A stretch of 64,000 nucleotides of DNA from Sodiomyces alkalinus F11 (lineage: Eukaryota; Ascomycota; Sordariomycetes; Glomerellales; Plectosphaerellaceae). The notes under the pieces were generated by a model. It worked only from the letters and a program-made list of their open reading frames with translations. It made no database searches and had not been told where the DNA came from. The translations under genes and the position numbers were made by a program. Location: positions 178,650 through 242,649 of the forward strand of contig NW_021167082.1 of assembly GCF_003711515.1 (NCBI RefSeq), read 5' to 3'. Position 1 is the stretch's first letter. Every line of letters starts with the position of its first letter. Shown here piece by piece: positions 11,342 through 21,506 of the stretch.

Positions 11342-14300
11342 ATGCCTTTCTCCGTTCTGCGGCCTTTCGCAGCTCCCGGAGCTTGCTCTCTGGGAACAGT
11401 GGCACGCCTCGTCCCGTGGGCGACACATGCTCGGGGTATGTTCCCCCTGACGCCGTTCAAAACTTATGCAAGAACAAGGAACAATTACCCGAAGCGGCGC
11501 CAGTCATGTTTCTCGTTCGCGCTAGTTGCTGACTCCTATCCCTGATCCGTAGCCGCGACACCTACCCCAATTCTTGCGAATGCTGCAGCCATTCCTGCGC
11601 AAAGAAGATGGCATAGCTCCTTCCGACCCAACCGCCCAAACCCATACCATTCTCTCGTCCCGGCCTTCTACAAGCCGCTGCAGCTCGTCCGCCATGCCTC
11701 TGTTGTATCCGGCCAACCGTCTTCCACCCAGGACCCTCCCTCCACTGCTACTGTGCTCCCACCGACCACTCCGTACGGCCAATTAACCATCGGCGCGCCG
11801 ACGGAGATCTTACTGAACGAACGTCGGGTAGCGTTGACCCCCCAGAATGTTACCCTGTTGCTGAAAAAGGGCTTCTCCAAGGTCCTCATCGAGAGGGGTG
11901 CCGGTGTAGCGGCCGACTTCCTCGATGAAGCATACGAGAGTGCCGGTGCTACCCTGGTCGACACGGCCAACCAAGTCTGGGCCCACGCCGACATTGTGCT
12001 CAAGGTCCGCGGGCCCATCGCTACCGAGGTCGACCTCATGAAGGAGAACCAGACGGTAATTTCGTTCCTCCAACCCGCCCAGAACACAGCCATCGTGGAA
12101 AAGCTTGCGGCCAAGAACGCCACCTCCTTCGCCATGGACATGGTCCCCCGCATTTCCAGAGCCCAGGTGTTCGATGCCCTGAGCTCCATGGCCAACATTG
12201 CCGGATACAAGGCCGTCCTGGAGGCGTCCAACAACTTTGGTCGCTTCCTTACGGGCCAGGTCACCGCCGCAGGCAAGATTCCCCCTTGCAAAGTCCTTGT
12301 CATCGGCGCCGGAGTCGCTGGTCTCAGCGCCATTGCCACGGCCAGGCGACTCGGTGCCATCGTCCGCGGTTTCGATACTCGGTCTGCCGCCCGTGAGCAG
12401 GTCCAATCTCTCGGTGCCGAGTTTATCGAAGTCGACATCAAGGAAGATGGCTCCGGCGCCGGAGGCTACGCCAAGGAAATGTCCAAGGAATTCATCGAGG
12501 CCGAGATGAAGCTCTTCACCGAACAAGCCCGCGAAGTCGACATCATCATCACCACCGCCTTGATCCCGGGCAGACCTGCCCCCAAGCTCATCACCAAGGC
12601 GATGCTCGAGGTCATGAAACCCGGCTCGGTTGTCGTGGATCTGGCCGCCGAGGCCGGGGGCAACTGCGAGAAGACAAAGCCTGGTGAAATCGCCGTTTAC
12701 AAAGACGTCAAGATTATCGGTGAGTACTGAAGAATGCGAGCCCACCTACTGATATTGATAGTGATACTGATACCGATCGCCAGGCTTCACCGACTTCCCG
12801 TCAAGGCTTCCAACCCAGTCGTCCACTCTTTATTCGAACAATATCACGAGACTACTTCTTTCCATGGCGCCCAAGGAGAAGGAGTTTGGGATCGATTTAT
12901 CCGATGCGGTTGTTCGGGGTGCCATCGTGACCCAGAACGGCCAGGTTATCCCCCCAGCGCCCCGTCCCGCCCCGCCGCCTGCCCCGGCCCAATCTGCGCC
13001 CGCGGCGAAGGAGGCCGAACTCGCACTTAGCCCTTTCCAGAAGACGGCCAGGCAGGTCGGAGCCATCACAGCTGGCATGGGCACAGTCGTGGGCCTGGGA
13101 AAGCTCACCGGTCCCTTGTTCATGAGCAACGCCTTCACTTTCGCACTGGCGTCCCTCGTCGGCTACCGTGTCGTCTGGGGTGTCGCGCCTGCTCTTCATT
13201 CGCCCTTGATGAGCGTGACCAACGCAATCTCGGGCATGGTCGGCGTTGGCGGCCTATTCATCTTGGGTGGAGGGTTCTTCCCCCAGACCATCCCTCAGGT
13301 CTTCGGTGCCCTGTCCGTTCTTCTCGCCTTCGTCAACGTGTCGGGCGGTTTCGTCATCACGAAGCGGATGCTCGACATGTTCAAGCGGCCGACGGATCCT
13401 CCCGAGTACCCCTGGCTTTATGCTATCCCTGCCGCCGTGTTCGGAGGAGGCTTCCTTGCAGCCGCATCGACGGGAGCGGCAGGATTGGTCCAGGCTGGCT
13501 ATCTCGTCAGCTCCGTGCTTTGTATCAGCTCCATCTCGAGTTTGGCGTCCCAGGCCACGGCTCGCATGGGCAACATGCTCGGCATGCTGGGCGTCGGGTC
13601 CGGAGTTCTCGCCTCTCTCCTGGCTGTCGGCTTCAGCCCGGACGTCTTGGCCCAGTTTGCGGGGCTCGCCGCTCTGGGTAGCATCGTTGGCCTTGTCATC
13701 GGGAAGCGTATCACGCCGACGGACCTGCCGCAGACCGTTGCCGCCCTCCACTCGGTGGTCGGATTAGCGGCCGTTCTGACTTCGATCGGCAGCGTCATGG
13801 GCCACATCGAGGGAGACATTTCTACACTGCACTTGGTCACCAGCTACCTGGGCGTCCTCATCGGTGGTATCACTTTCACCGGCTCCATTGTGGCCTTTAT
13901 GAAGCTGGCCGGCAAGATGTCGTCGAAGCCTCTCGTGCTGCCCAGACGACACCTCCTGAACTCGGGCATGCTCGCCACGAACATGGCCACCATGGGAGCC
14001 TTTGTCACCATGGCTCCGGGTTCTCCGACCCTCGCGGCGGCGGCTTTGGGAGCCAACACTCTCCTTTCCTTCGCCAAGGGGTACACGACGACGGCGGCGG
14101 TCGGCGGTGCCGACATGCCCGTGATCATCACCGTGCTGAACGCGTACTCGGGTTTCGCGCTGGTGGCGGAGGGGTTCATGCTGGACAACCCGCTGCTCAC
14201 GTCGGTCGGTGCGCTGATCGGCGTGTCGGGATCCATCCTCTCGTACGTCATGTGCGTGGCGATGAACCGGTCCCTGACGAACGTGCTGTTCGGGGGCATA

Positions 14301-15063
14301 TCGTCGCAGCCGGCCAGCGAGTACAAGATTGAGGGTTCGGTGACGCAGACCAACGTGGACGACACGGCCGACGCGCTCATGAACGCCGAGAACGTGATCA
14401 TTGTGGTGGGGTACGGCATGGCGGTGGCCAAGGCGCAGTACGCCATCAGCGAGATTACGCAGATGCTGCGCAAGAAGGGGGTCAACGTACGATTCGCCAT
14501 CCACCCGGTGGCGGGCCGCATGCCGGGGCAGTGCAACGTGCTGCTGGCGGAAGCGAGCGTGCCGTACGATATCGTGCTGGAGATGGACGAGATTAATGAT
14601 GACTTTGGCGACACGGACGTCACGCTTGTGATCGGGGCCAACGACACGGTGAACCCGATCGCGTTGGAGCCGGGTAGCCCGATTGCGGGTATGCCGGTGC
14701 TGCAGGCGTGGAAGAGCAAGCAGGTGATTGTCATGAAGCGAGGCATGGCCAGTGGATACGGTGAGTTGTGTTGCCCGGGGGCCGTGAGATGTGTTGCAGT
14801 GTGAGAACTAAGGCTGACATCTTGATTTTTTTTCCTTTTTCCTCTTTTTAGCTGATGTCCCGAACCCCATGTTTTACAAGCCCAACACGAGGATGCTCTT
14901 TGGCGATGCGAAGACGAGTTGCGATGGTGAGTATTCTGTTTCGCATTCTTTTTTTTTTTTTTTGTTCTTCTCTAGCCAACGATCTGTCTGCTATTTATGC
15001 CAGCACTCACTGACGGACACTTCTTTCATAGCCATCAAAGCGGCAGTTGAGGCGCGTATTTAG
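11342..15063 (+). CDS. Mitochondrial proton-translocating NAD(P) transhydrogenase
   Basis: Five exons (11342-11435, 11553-12719, 12784-14760, 14852-14926, 15032-15063) join in frame to about 1114 residues. The enzyme couples hydride transfer from NADH to NADP+ with proton movement across the inner mitochondrial membrane, supplying matrix NADPH. The N-terminus ([13 protein letters not shown], then Arg-rich and Pro-rich sequence) looks like a mitochondrial presequence. Domain I (exon 2) begins near [20 protein letters not shown] and has the Rossmann motif [11 protein letters not shown] at about residue 280. Exon 3 carries the multi-pass domain II, rich in Gly, Ala and Leu, and the start of domain III with [10 protein letters not shown] at about residue 960 and [18 protein letters not shown]. 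Domain III ends in exons 4-5 ([14 protein letters not shown], then VEARI and stop). All three domains lie in one chain, as in animal NNT. The terminal introns contain long T tracts. Confidence 0.94.
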
Positions 15064-16281
15064 ATAGCTTGCAACTTGCGAAGGAGTTGCTTGGTTCATC
15101 CCTATCCCGATGCATTTCACAGGAGCAGTTCTAGGCTAGACGCATCACATTTCGGGGGACTTGCGTCTTACGTTGTAGACGTCCGAGAGTAGTGTGTTGA
15201 TTCTATTGCAGTGCAAATTCAAGAGGGAGGAGCATTTCCAGTAAACCGGTAAATAGTAAATACTCTGGGCCGTGTATCCGTGGTTGACTTCTTTCCGTTG
15301 CCATGGCAGCGAAAGGCAATATTGGTATCGAGGTATTGGAGTGGGCACCCCGCCGATAAGAAACAGAAACGATACCTCAGGTAGATAAGGCTGTTTAATT
15401 ACCATAATTACTAGGTACCTTAGATACGGCCTTTTATTGTCTTGCGGAAACGTCTAGGATTCGTAACTTTGTACCAAAGTCCGTATCAGGTACCGGTACA
15501 AAGGGACTAGATTATTTTGACCAAAAAGTTCAGGTATAAAATTAAAATAAAATAAAAATAATCGTGTTATCTGACGGGTTATCCATCCCATTTCTTCCGC
15601 CGTTGACCGCCTACATATACCGACAGCAAGCCAGCTTCATATTCACAGTGAGCACATCTACATGCTATCCATGATTCTCATTCATCGAACCACGCGCCGG
15701 TCACTATGGCATCCCGGCCCATCATTAAGCCAGCATTTGAAGCAGAAAAGAGTATGAGCGGCTGTGCAGCATATAACTTGCGCTCGTGCTGCTCTTGCCT
15801 TTGACTGATACCTTAGTACCTAGGTGTACCTAGGTGGGTATCTTAGTTGTACACAAGGAACCTAAGCTGAGGTACCTTATCCGGAATTTCGGGTTGTGGG
15901 GATGGTGGAGCATCCAATCCCAATCCGAGAAGCGGTTGAGTCGACCCGGGTCCGGGGACTGAACAAGGCGCGGCGAAGGTCGAAAGCCCGGCACTCAACC
16001 CATGTAAAGAGACCTACAACGTACACTCACCGGTATGCACGCTCTGACCGAAACAGTCCGCCACCGCGGACTTGGTAATTTTCCCTTCGACACCATTATA
16101 CCTGATTAGGGACCCTTGACAATATGTGCAGACATGAGGGTTCTTTTGTCAGAGGGCTTGGACCGTTCGTATAAGTGATACTTTGCCCCCATTTGATGAG
16201 TCCCATCCCACACTTCTCATTCCCTCAGCTATCCTTCACTGTTCACATATTCCCATTCCTTACCGAATAAACTCACTCGCC
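15064..16281. other. Intergenic region with dispersed TACCTTAGGTAC-like motifs
   Basis: No supported ORF. Copies of the palindromic CCTAGGTACC/ACCTTAG motif occur near 15410-15425 and 15815-15875. The last 100 bp is the probable promoter and leader of the F-box gene. Confidence 0.5.
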
Positions 16282-17868
16282 ATGGACACATCCAACAACA
16301 TGCCGTTCGTCCCGCCCGAGGTCTGGCAACACATCTTCAGCTTCCTGGAGGTCGGACCGTCCGCCCACGACTGGTGGTTGGAAGCGGACAACCGGATCGA
16401 CCACTCGGCCAGGAACGCCCTCGCTTCGCTATGCCGCGTCTGCCGGCTATTCGACGACCTGGCCCGGCCTCTGCTGTACCGGACGATGGCCGCGATCGAG
16501 ACAATGGACTCGCCGGATGATTGTTTACTGGGTAAGGATAGGCCCCTGACTTTTTCTTCTGATTCGACCATACACTTGATTCTATACTACCTCCAAGTGT
16601 TCGAGTTCGGCCCGAGTCGGGAACCTTCTGTCCCCTGTGGCCCCTTGCGCCGCTTCCGGGAGAGGGGCGGCGTTACCACGTGGAAGCGGGAGTCCGTCTT
16701 CGACCTGGATGTATTGGTTAGAGTGCATCGACTCCGGGAAATACGGGTACGGTCGCCGAGCAGTGAGGGACGGCTACGGGTATGGTCCATGCCGCAAAGG
16801 CAATTCTTTTTGATCCCGCCCACCCTGGAGACGCTGCGCCTCCAGGGGCTCGAGTGGTGGACGCCCAGCGACGGTTACCCCCCGGACTGGCGCGGCACTT
16901 TCGGACCGGGGTGGCCGGATCGCCCCTACACGGCGAAGCACCTCGAGCTCAAGGAGTGCTTGCTCCAGGCTCCGGGGCTCGAAGAGATCTTGACGCGCGG
17001 CAGGTGGCTGCGCCGGCTGTGGATCGAGATGGCCGGCCCGCGCCGGGTCGACCATTGGCGGCCCCAATGTCGGTCCGTCGACCTGGACGCGTTCGGGGAC
17101 GTCCTGCGGAGGAAAGGACGGCACCTGGTCGAGCTGCGGCTGCACACGTCGTTCGCGAGGATGGCGCCCGCCCTGGTGTTCTCCGGCCGGCTCGGGTCCC
17201 TTCGGGAGCTGACGTCGCTGCGGCGTCTCAGCGTTGCCGAGCTCGATCTCATCGGGCACCCCGAGGACGAAAAGTGGGAATGGCAGTACAGGGTGCCGCC
17301 GCTCGATGAGTTCCTCCCGGAGTCGCTGGAGTCGCTCTTCCTGTACATGGACGCCAAGTTCGCGCAGAGAGCCAGCGCCTTCTGGCAGCCGCATCTGTTC
17401 GGGCAGGCCAACGAGAACATACGGAGGTTGATCGAGGGCGGTCGACTGCCGAACCTTCGCGAGGTCAAGATTGAACGGCCTGCCCAAGTCATCTTCCACA
17501 AGACCCTGCTGCCGTTTGTGGAGGAGGGAATTGGTGGGCCCATGGACGGCTGGGGTATCAAGATCAAGAGAGAAGCATATTTTTGGAGACGGTCCGGCGG
17601 GGAGGCTATCCCCCGCAACATCATCACTATCACGAAGAGAGAGGATAGAGACGGTATGGAGGAGGATAGTGACGATGCGGAGGATAGTGATGATGCGGAG
17701 GATAGTGATGATGTGGAGGATAGCGACGATGTGGAGGATAGTGACGATGTGGAGGATAGTGATGACTTGGAAGAAGATAGTGACGATGCGGAGGAGGATA
17801 TGCCACGCAACAACATCACTATCAAGAGAGAGGATAGCGGCGACGATATGGGGCGCAGGGTTGTGTAA
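16282..17868 (+). CDS. F-box protein with acidic EDSDD(A/V) repeats
   Basis: An uninterrupted frame of 528 residues from the ATG at 16282 (context CGCCATGG). Residues about 7-68 form a fungal-type F-box (PPEVWQHIFSFLE, then LASLCRVCRLFDDLARPLLYRT). A leucine-rich middle with irregular LRR-like segments (LETLRLQGLEW, HLELKECLL) follows to about residue 430. F-box proteins are the substrate adaptors of SCF ubiquitin ligases; the substrate cannot be told. The C-terminus has about six copies of an 18-bp unit (17662-17799) encoding EDSDDA/EDSDDV, flanked by two similar copies of a basic stretch (RNIITITKRED and NNITIKRED). The acidic tail is likely disordered. Tail-to-tail with the RecQ gene, 164 bp apart. 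Confidence 0.85.
   Translation: MDTSNNMPFVPPEVWQHIFSFLEVGPSAHDWWLEADNRIDHSARNALASLCRVCRLFDDLARPLLYRTMAAIETMDSPDDCLLGKDRPLTFSSDSTIHLILYYLQVFEFGPSREPSVPCGPLRRFRERGGVTTWKRESVFDLDVLVRVHRLREIRVRSPSSEGRLRVWSMPQRQFFLIPPTLETLRLQGLEWWTPSDGYPPDWRGTFGPGWPDRPYTAKHLELKECLLQAPGLEEILTRGRWLRRLWIEMAGPRRVDHWRPQCRSVDLDAFGDVLRRKGRHLVELRLHTSFARMAPALVFSGRLGSLRELTSLRRLSVAELDLIGHPEDEKWEWQYRVPPLDEFLPESLESLFLYMDAKFAQRASAFWQPHLFGQANENIRRLIEGGRLPNLREVKIERPAQVIFHKTLLPFVEEGIGGPMDGWGIKIKREAYFWRRSGGEAIPRNIITITKREDRDGMEEDSDDAEDSDDAEDSDDVEDSDDVEDSDDVEDSDDLEEDSDDAEEDMPRNNITIKREDSGDDMGRRVV
17662..17799 (+). repeat. 18-bp coding tandem repeat (EDSDDA/V), about 6 copies
   Basis: Unit GAGGATAGTGAYGATGYG, in frame, with one copy extended by three bases (GAAGAAGAT). 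It lies inside the F-box gene. Confidence 0.9.
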
Positions 17869-18032
17869 ATAATGCCATCAATGGCCTGTTCGATTTGCGT
17901 TTGACGGAAGAATGGCTGTGTAGGTTGCAGAATAATAGATTAATACAGCAATATAGGATAATATAATGCACAGAGAAAAGAAAACCGTTCAGCGCTTCGC
18001 CGGAAGATTCGTGCTGTATGGTGATCAGGTCC

Positions 18033-20845
18033 TTATATACCGCCAAGTCCTGGTTCTTGTTTAATCTCACAAGCCTTGGTGAACTCTTCCAAGAGCGACT
18101 ACACGCAACCACGTTAGCCAGAAAGCACTCCAACAATCCGACTATCAGGGCCAAAAAAAGAGTAGTGCACATAACGAACCTTGAAATCATGATCCCAAAG
18201 GGACGAAAACACAGCTTTCTTGTCAAGCCCCAGCCGACTCACCCGCGGGCTCCTGATCCCAAACGCCACGCGGGCCAGGAAGCGCGGATCGTCCCTGACA
18301 GCCGTCGCCGCGAGGACCCTCTGTATCCCAGCGTGGCTCACGACCTTGGGCGGCATCGGGGGCGGCCACAGGGGCCGCCCCAGCACGCAGAACGTGCAGC
18401 GCGAGCACCGGACGCTCCCGTCGGGCAGGTCCATGCCGAAATGCCTCGCCAGGCCGCGCGCGAAGCAGGTCGGGCTGGCGAAGAGGTCGACGACCTGCTG
18501 CGTCCGCTCCATCGCCTGCGTCTCGCGCCCTTCGAGCTCGGCGTACACCTTGTCCGTCAGTTGGTCGATTTCGCCGTCCGTTCGGGGAAGAGTTCCGAGG
18601 ACTTTGTACTTGTTGAGCACGCCGCTGGTCTTGAGTCGCAGGGCGCCGGCGTCGTGGAGGTCGTTGAGCCGCCTGATGATGCTGGTGCGCGGTATGCCCG
18701 TCTGGCGGGAGACGGCGGTGGGGTCGATGTGGTGGTATTTGCTGTTGCTGGTCTTGCGGGCGTGCGATAGGATGGCTTTCGCCTCGGGGGTGTTGTTGCA
18801 CTTCAAGTGGGTGAGGTAGCTGGACGCAGCCTCGAACGAGTATGCGCTGTATTCTGCTGCGGTGGCCCGCATGAGGTTGAAGCGGAGTTCGAGGAGTGCG
18901 TAGATGACGCCGAGGGGACTGAGCCGAATGTCAAACTCGGACGACTGGGCATGGTGACTTGTCTTGAAGGTCCCCTCGGCGGGAAGTTGGCGGACTTCAT
19001 CGTTGAAGATGTCCTTGAAGAGGGACCGGAGGCCTTGTCTGGACGGGAGGTCACCGCGTGCAAACATTTCCCTGATGTAAAAGTCTCGTTCACACAGGTA
19101 GAGCATGCAGTAACTATCCTCGCCATCTCGACCTGCGCGACCGACTTGTTGGCAGTACTCCTCGACCGTACCAGGAAGGTCCCAGTGGACGATGTTGCGA
19201 ATATCTAGGCATGATAATCATAAGCTGTTTGATCCTTTGGTGATACAGAAGCGGAGAGACCTTACCTGGCTTGTCGATGCCCATTCCAAAGGCAATAGTC
19301 GCGACGACCTGGGCAATGTGTCAGAAGAAAGAGAGAAGGAAAAAGAAGCTCATGCCCCGCAAACATACAATATCGATTTCAGACGCCATGAATTGGTCTT
19401 GGACGCGAGTCTTCACCTCGGGTTTCATCCCGGCATGAAACGCTTCGGCTTTGAACTTTTTGACCGTCCTTAGAAACCAGGCCACTTCTTCCGCTTGCTG
19501 TGTAGCTTCGCCAATCAGTAACACGAAACGCCGTGGAGAAGACGCAGCATTACCTTTTGCATGGTGACATATACGAGCGTCGACCCTGTATGTCTGCGAA
19601 GATAGGTAAACAAGAGATCAAATTTATCATCCGCATTCACAGTCATTGCTTGAAGGTATAGGCTACATGGAGATTAGTAGGAGTACACAGAAGGAAGACG
19701 GGGTTATTGGGCGTATGCTCACTTTGGACGGTAAGGCGAGGTTCGGAAGACACCCTCTTTGGCGATGGTGAAGGCCTTGCAAATGTCGTCGGCTACTACA
19801 GGCGTCGCGGTAGCCGTCAAGCAGACGACCCTCTCGGCCTGGACTTCCTGGACAAATCGCGCCACTGCTCCCTGTTAGTCCCATTATACCATTCAGGGGA
19901 CGGGACTCCAAACGGCACAAGTGCACTCATACGTGCCTTTGAGATAATCCGGTCTAAAAGAGTGCCCCCACTAAACCAAACGTCAGCAACTCAGCATCAG
20001 TATCAGTCTCACCGTCTCGCCCAGGGAAACACGGACAAACCTCTGATATACAATGCGCCTCATCCACCCCAAGAAGACGCACCCCACCCCGTACGTATTT
20101 GATGGACTCCACGAACCCCTCATTGTTCAACCTCTCAGGCGCGCAGTACAGCAGCCGCAGCTTCCCGCACCGCAAGTCCGCCGTGATCTCCTGCACCTGG
20201 TGCCACGTCTTGGTTGAGTCAATACACTCGGCCGCCACGCCTCTCCGTCGGAGTGCATCCACCTGGTCCTTCATGAGCGCGATGAGGGGGGACACGACAA
20301 TCGTGACGCCCGAGTCGCCTTCATCCCGCTCGCCCGTTTCTCGGTCCATTTCTTCGAATACAATGGCGGGGATCTGAGCACGGTTAATTGTTTTGAGTCT
20401 CGACTTGCCAAACCATCGTAGATACCGCTCGTCAGGCGGTCAGACCGGCTCGAGGGGCAGAGGGGCAGAGGGGCAGAGGGGCAGAGGGGCAGAGGGGCAG
20501 AGGGGTACCTACCTGGTAGCAGAGGGACTTGCCCGCCCCCGTCGGGAAGACGACTAACGTATTCTCCCCGTCGAGGATCCGGCGAATCGCGTCCCGCTGC
20601 TCGTGCCGGAAGAAGCCGTAGCCGAACGTCTCCTCCAGGACCTTCGCGGCGAGGCGCATTTTCAGCTCGGGAGAGGTCCGGGCCCGCTTGTTCGGCGCGG
20701 ATGCGTCGTCGCTGTTGTTGATCAACTCGGTGAAGTCGACATCGTCGTCGAACTCTTGCGGACGTTTGGGTTGTGAGGGCCGGAGGAGTTCACTCTCGGT
20801 TACGCCCTCGAAGAGGTCGTCTCCTGAGTCGTACTCGTCCCCCAT
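18033..20845 (-). CDS. RecQ-family ATP-dependent DNA helicase
   Basis: Nine exons on the minus strand (20845-20513, 20373-20041, 19970-19937, 19864-19723, 19662-19554, 19497-19369, 19308-19266, 19204-18180, 18098-18033) join in frame to 737 residues. RecQ helicases unwind DNA 3'-5' in recombination and replication repair. Motifs in order: Walker A PTGAGKSLCYQ, SPLIALMKDQ, the DEAH box (GVDEAHCISE), WGHSFRPDY, LTATATP, FGMGIDKP and QQVGRAGRDG. A zinc-binding-like segment follows (CFARGLARHFG, then CSRCTFC), then a winged-helix-like region and a short C-terminus. The size suits a short RecQ, not the long Sgs1/QDE-3 type. Intron 19865-19936 only keeps frame and the conserved spacing if it is a GC-AG intron (AAAG|GCACGT, branch GACTAAC, acceptor GAGCAG). 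The ATG at 20845 is the first after an in-frame stop; a further 5' exon is possible. Confidence 0.93.
20456..20506. repeat. GGGGCAGA tandem repeat inside recQ intron 1
   Basis: About six copies of an 8-bp GGGGCAGA unit within the 139-bp first intron (20374-20512) of the helicase gene, next to the donor site. Confidence 0.85.
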
Positions 20846-21506
20846 GATCGGCTTCGCTGTGTTGGGCCGAGCACTTGCTTCGTCATTCAGGAAGAACGGG
20901 TTCGACGGGATATGGGCTTCTGGTGGGAAGAACAAGATGGGTCAAGTGAGCGGAATGGGGACCACTGTGAGTCTGTGTCTAGAGTCGGATAGACACGGAA
21001 ATGTATCAGTTGTGGCGACTTGGAGAATGAATGCACTGAGGCGGATGAATATGGGGATGGGTGCTGGTGTCTTGTATGGTTCCAAATCTGGTCATTCTGC
21101 AGCCAAGTTACCAATGGGATGGTGGGGAGGTGAGAGGTGAGAGGTGTGAGAGGTGTGAGAGGTGTGGGTGTGGAGGGGTCACGGAGAGCGGAACGAAACG
21201 CGACAAGATGTTGTGGGTGGGTGGTGTCACGTGTGAAACGCGTAGTCACGTGTTCTGTTTACTTTTACTTTTACTTCAAAAAAAATCGTTTGCCTCCATT
21301 CAAGGATTCCGAAGAACAGTAGTACTGAAATACCTGCACACAACAAGGGACAATGACCACGTCACGATACTCCCATCTCAAGAGGATTTCCATCATATCA
21401 TAGAGTTTTACTTATGCTCGCTAATGTTAAACGTTCATCTATACTTCTCAAATACAGTTCACCGGGCTTTCTACCACCAGGCTCCCTGTACCATTCCACC
21501 TCCAGC
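20846..21506. other. Intergenic region upstream of recQ
   Basis: Contains a G/T/A-rich quasi-repeat GAGAGGTGTGA (about 21128-21170). Otherwise nothing recognisable. Confidence 0.5.
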
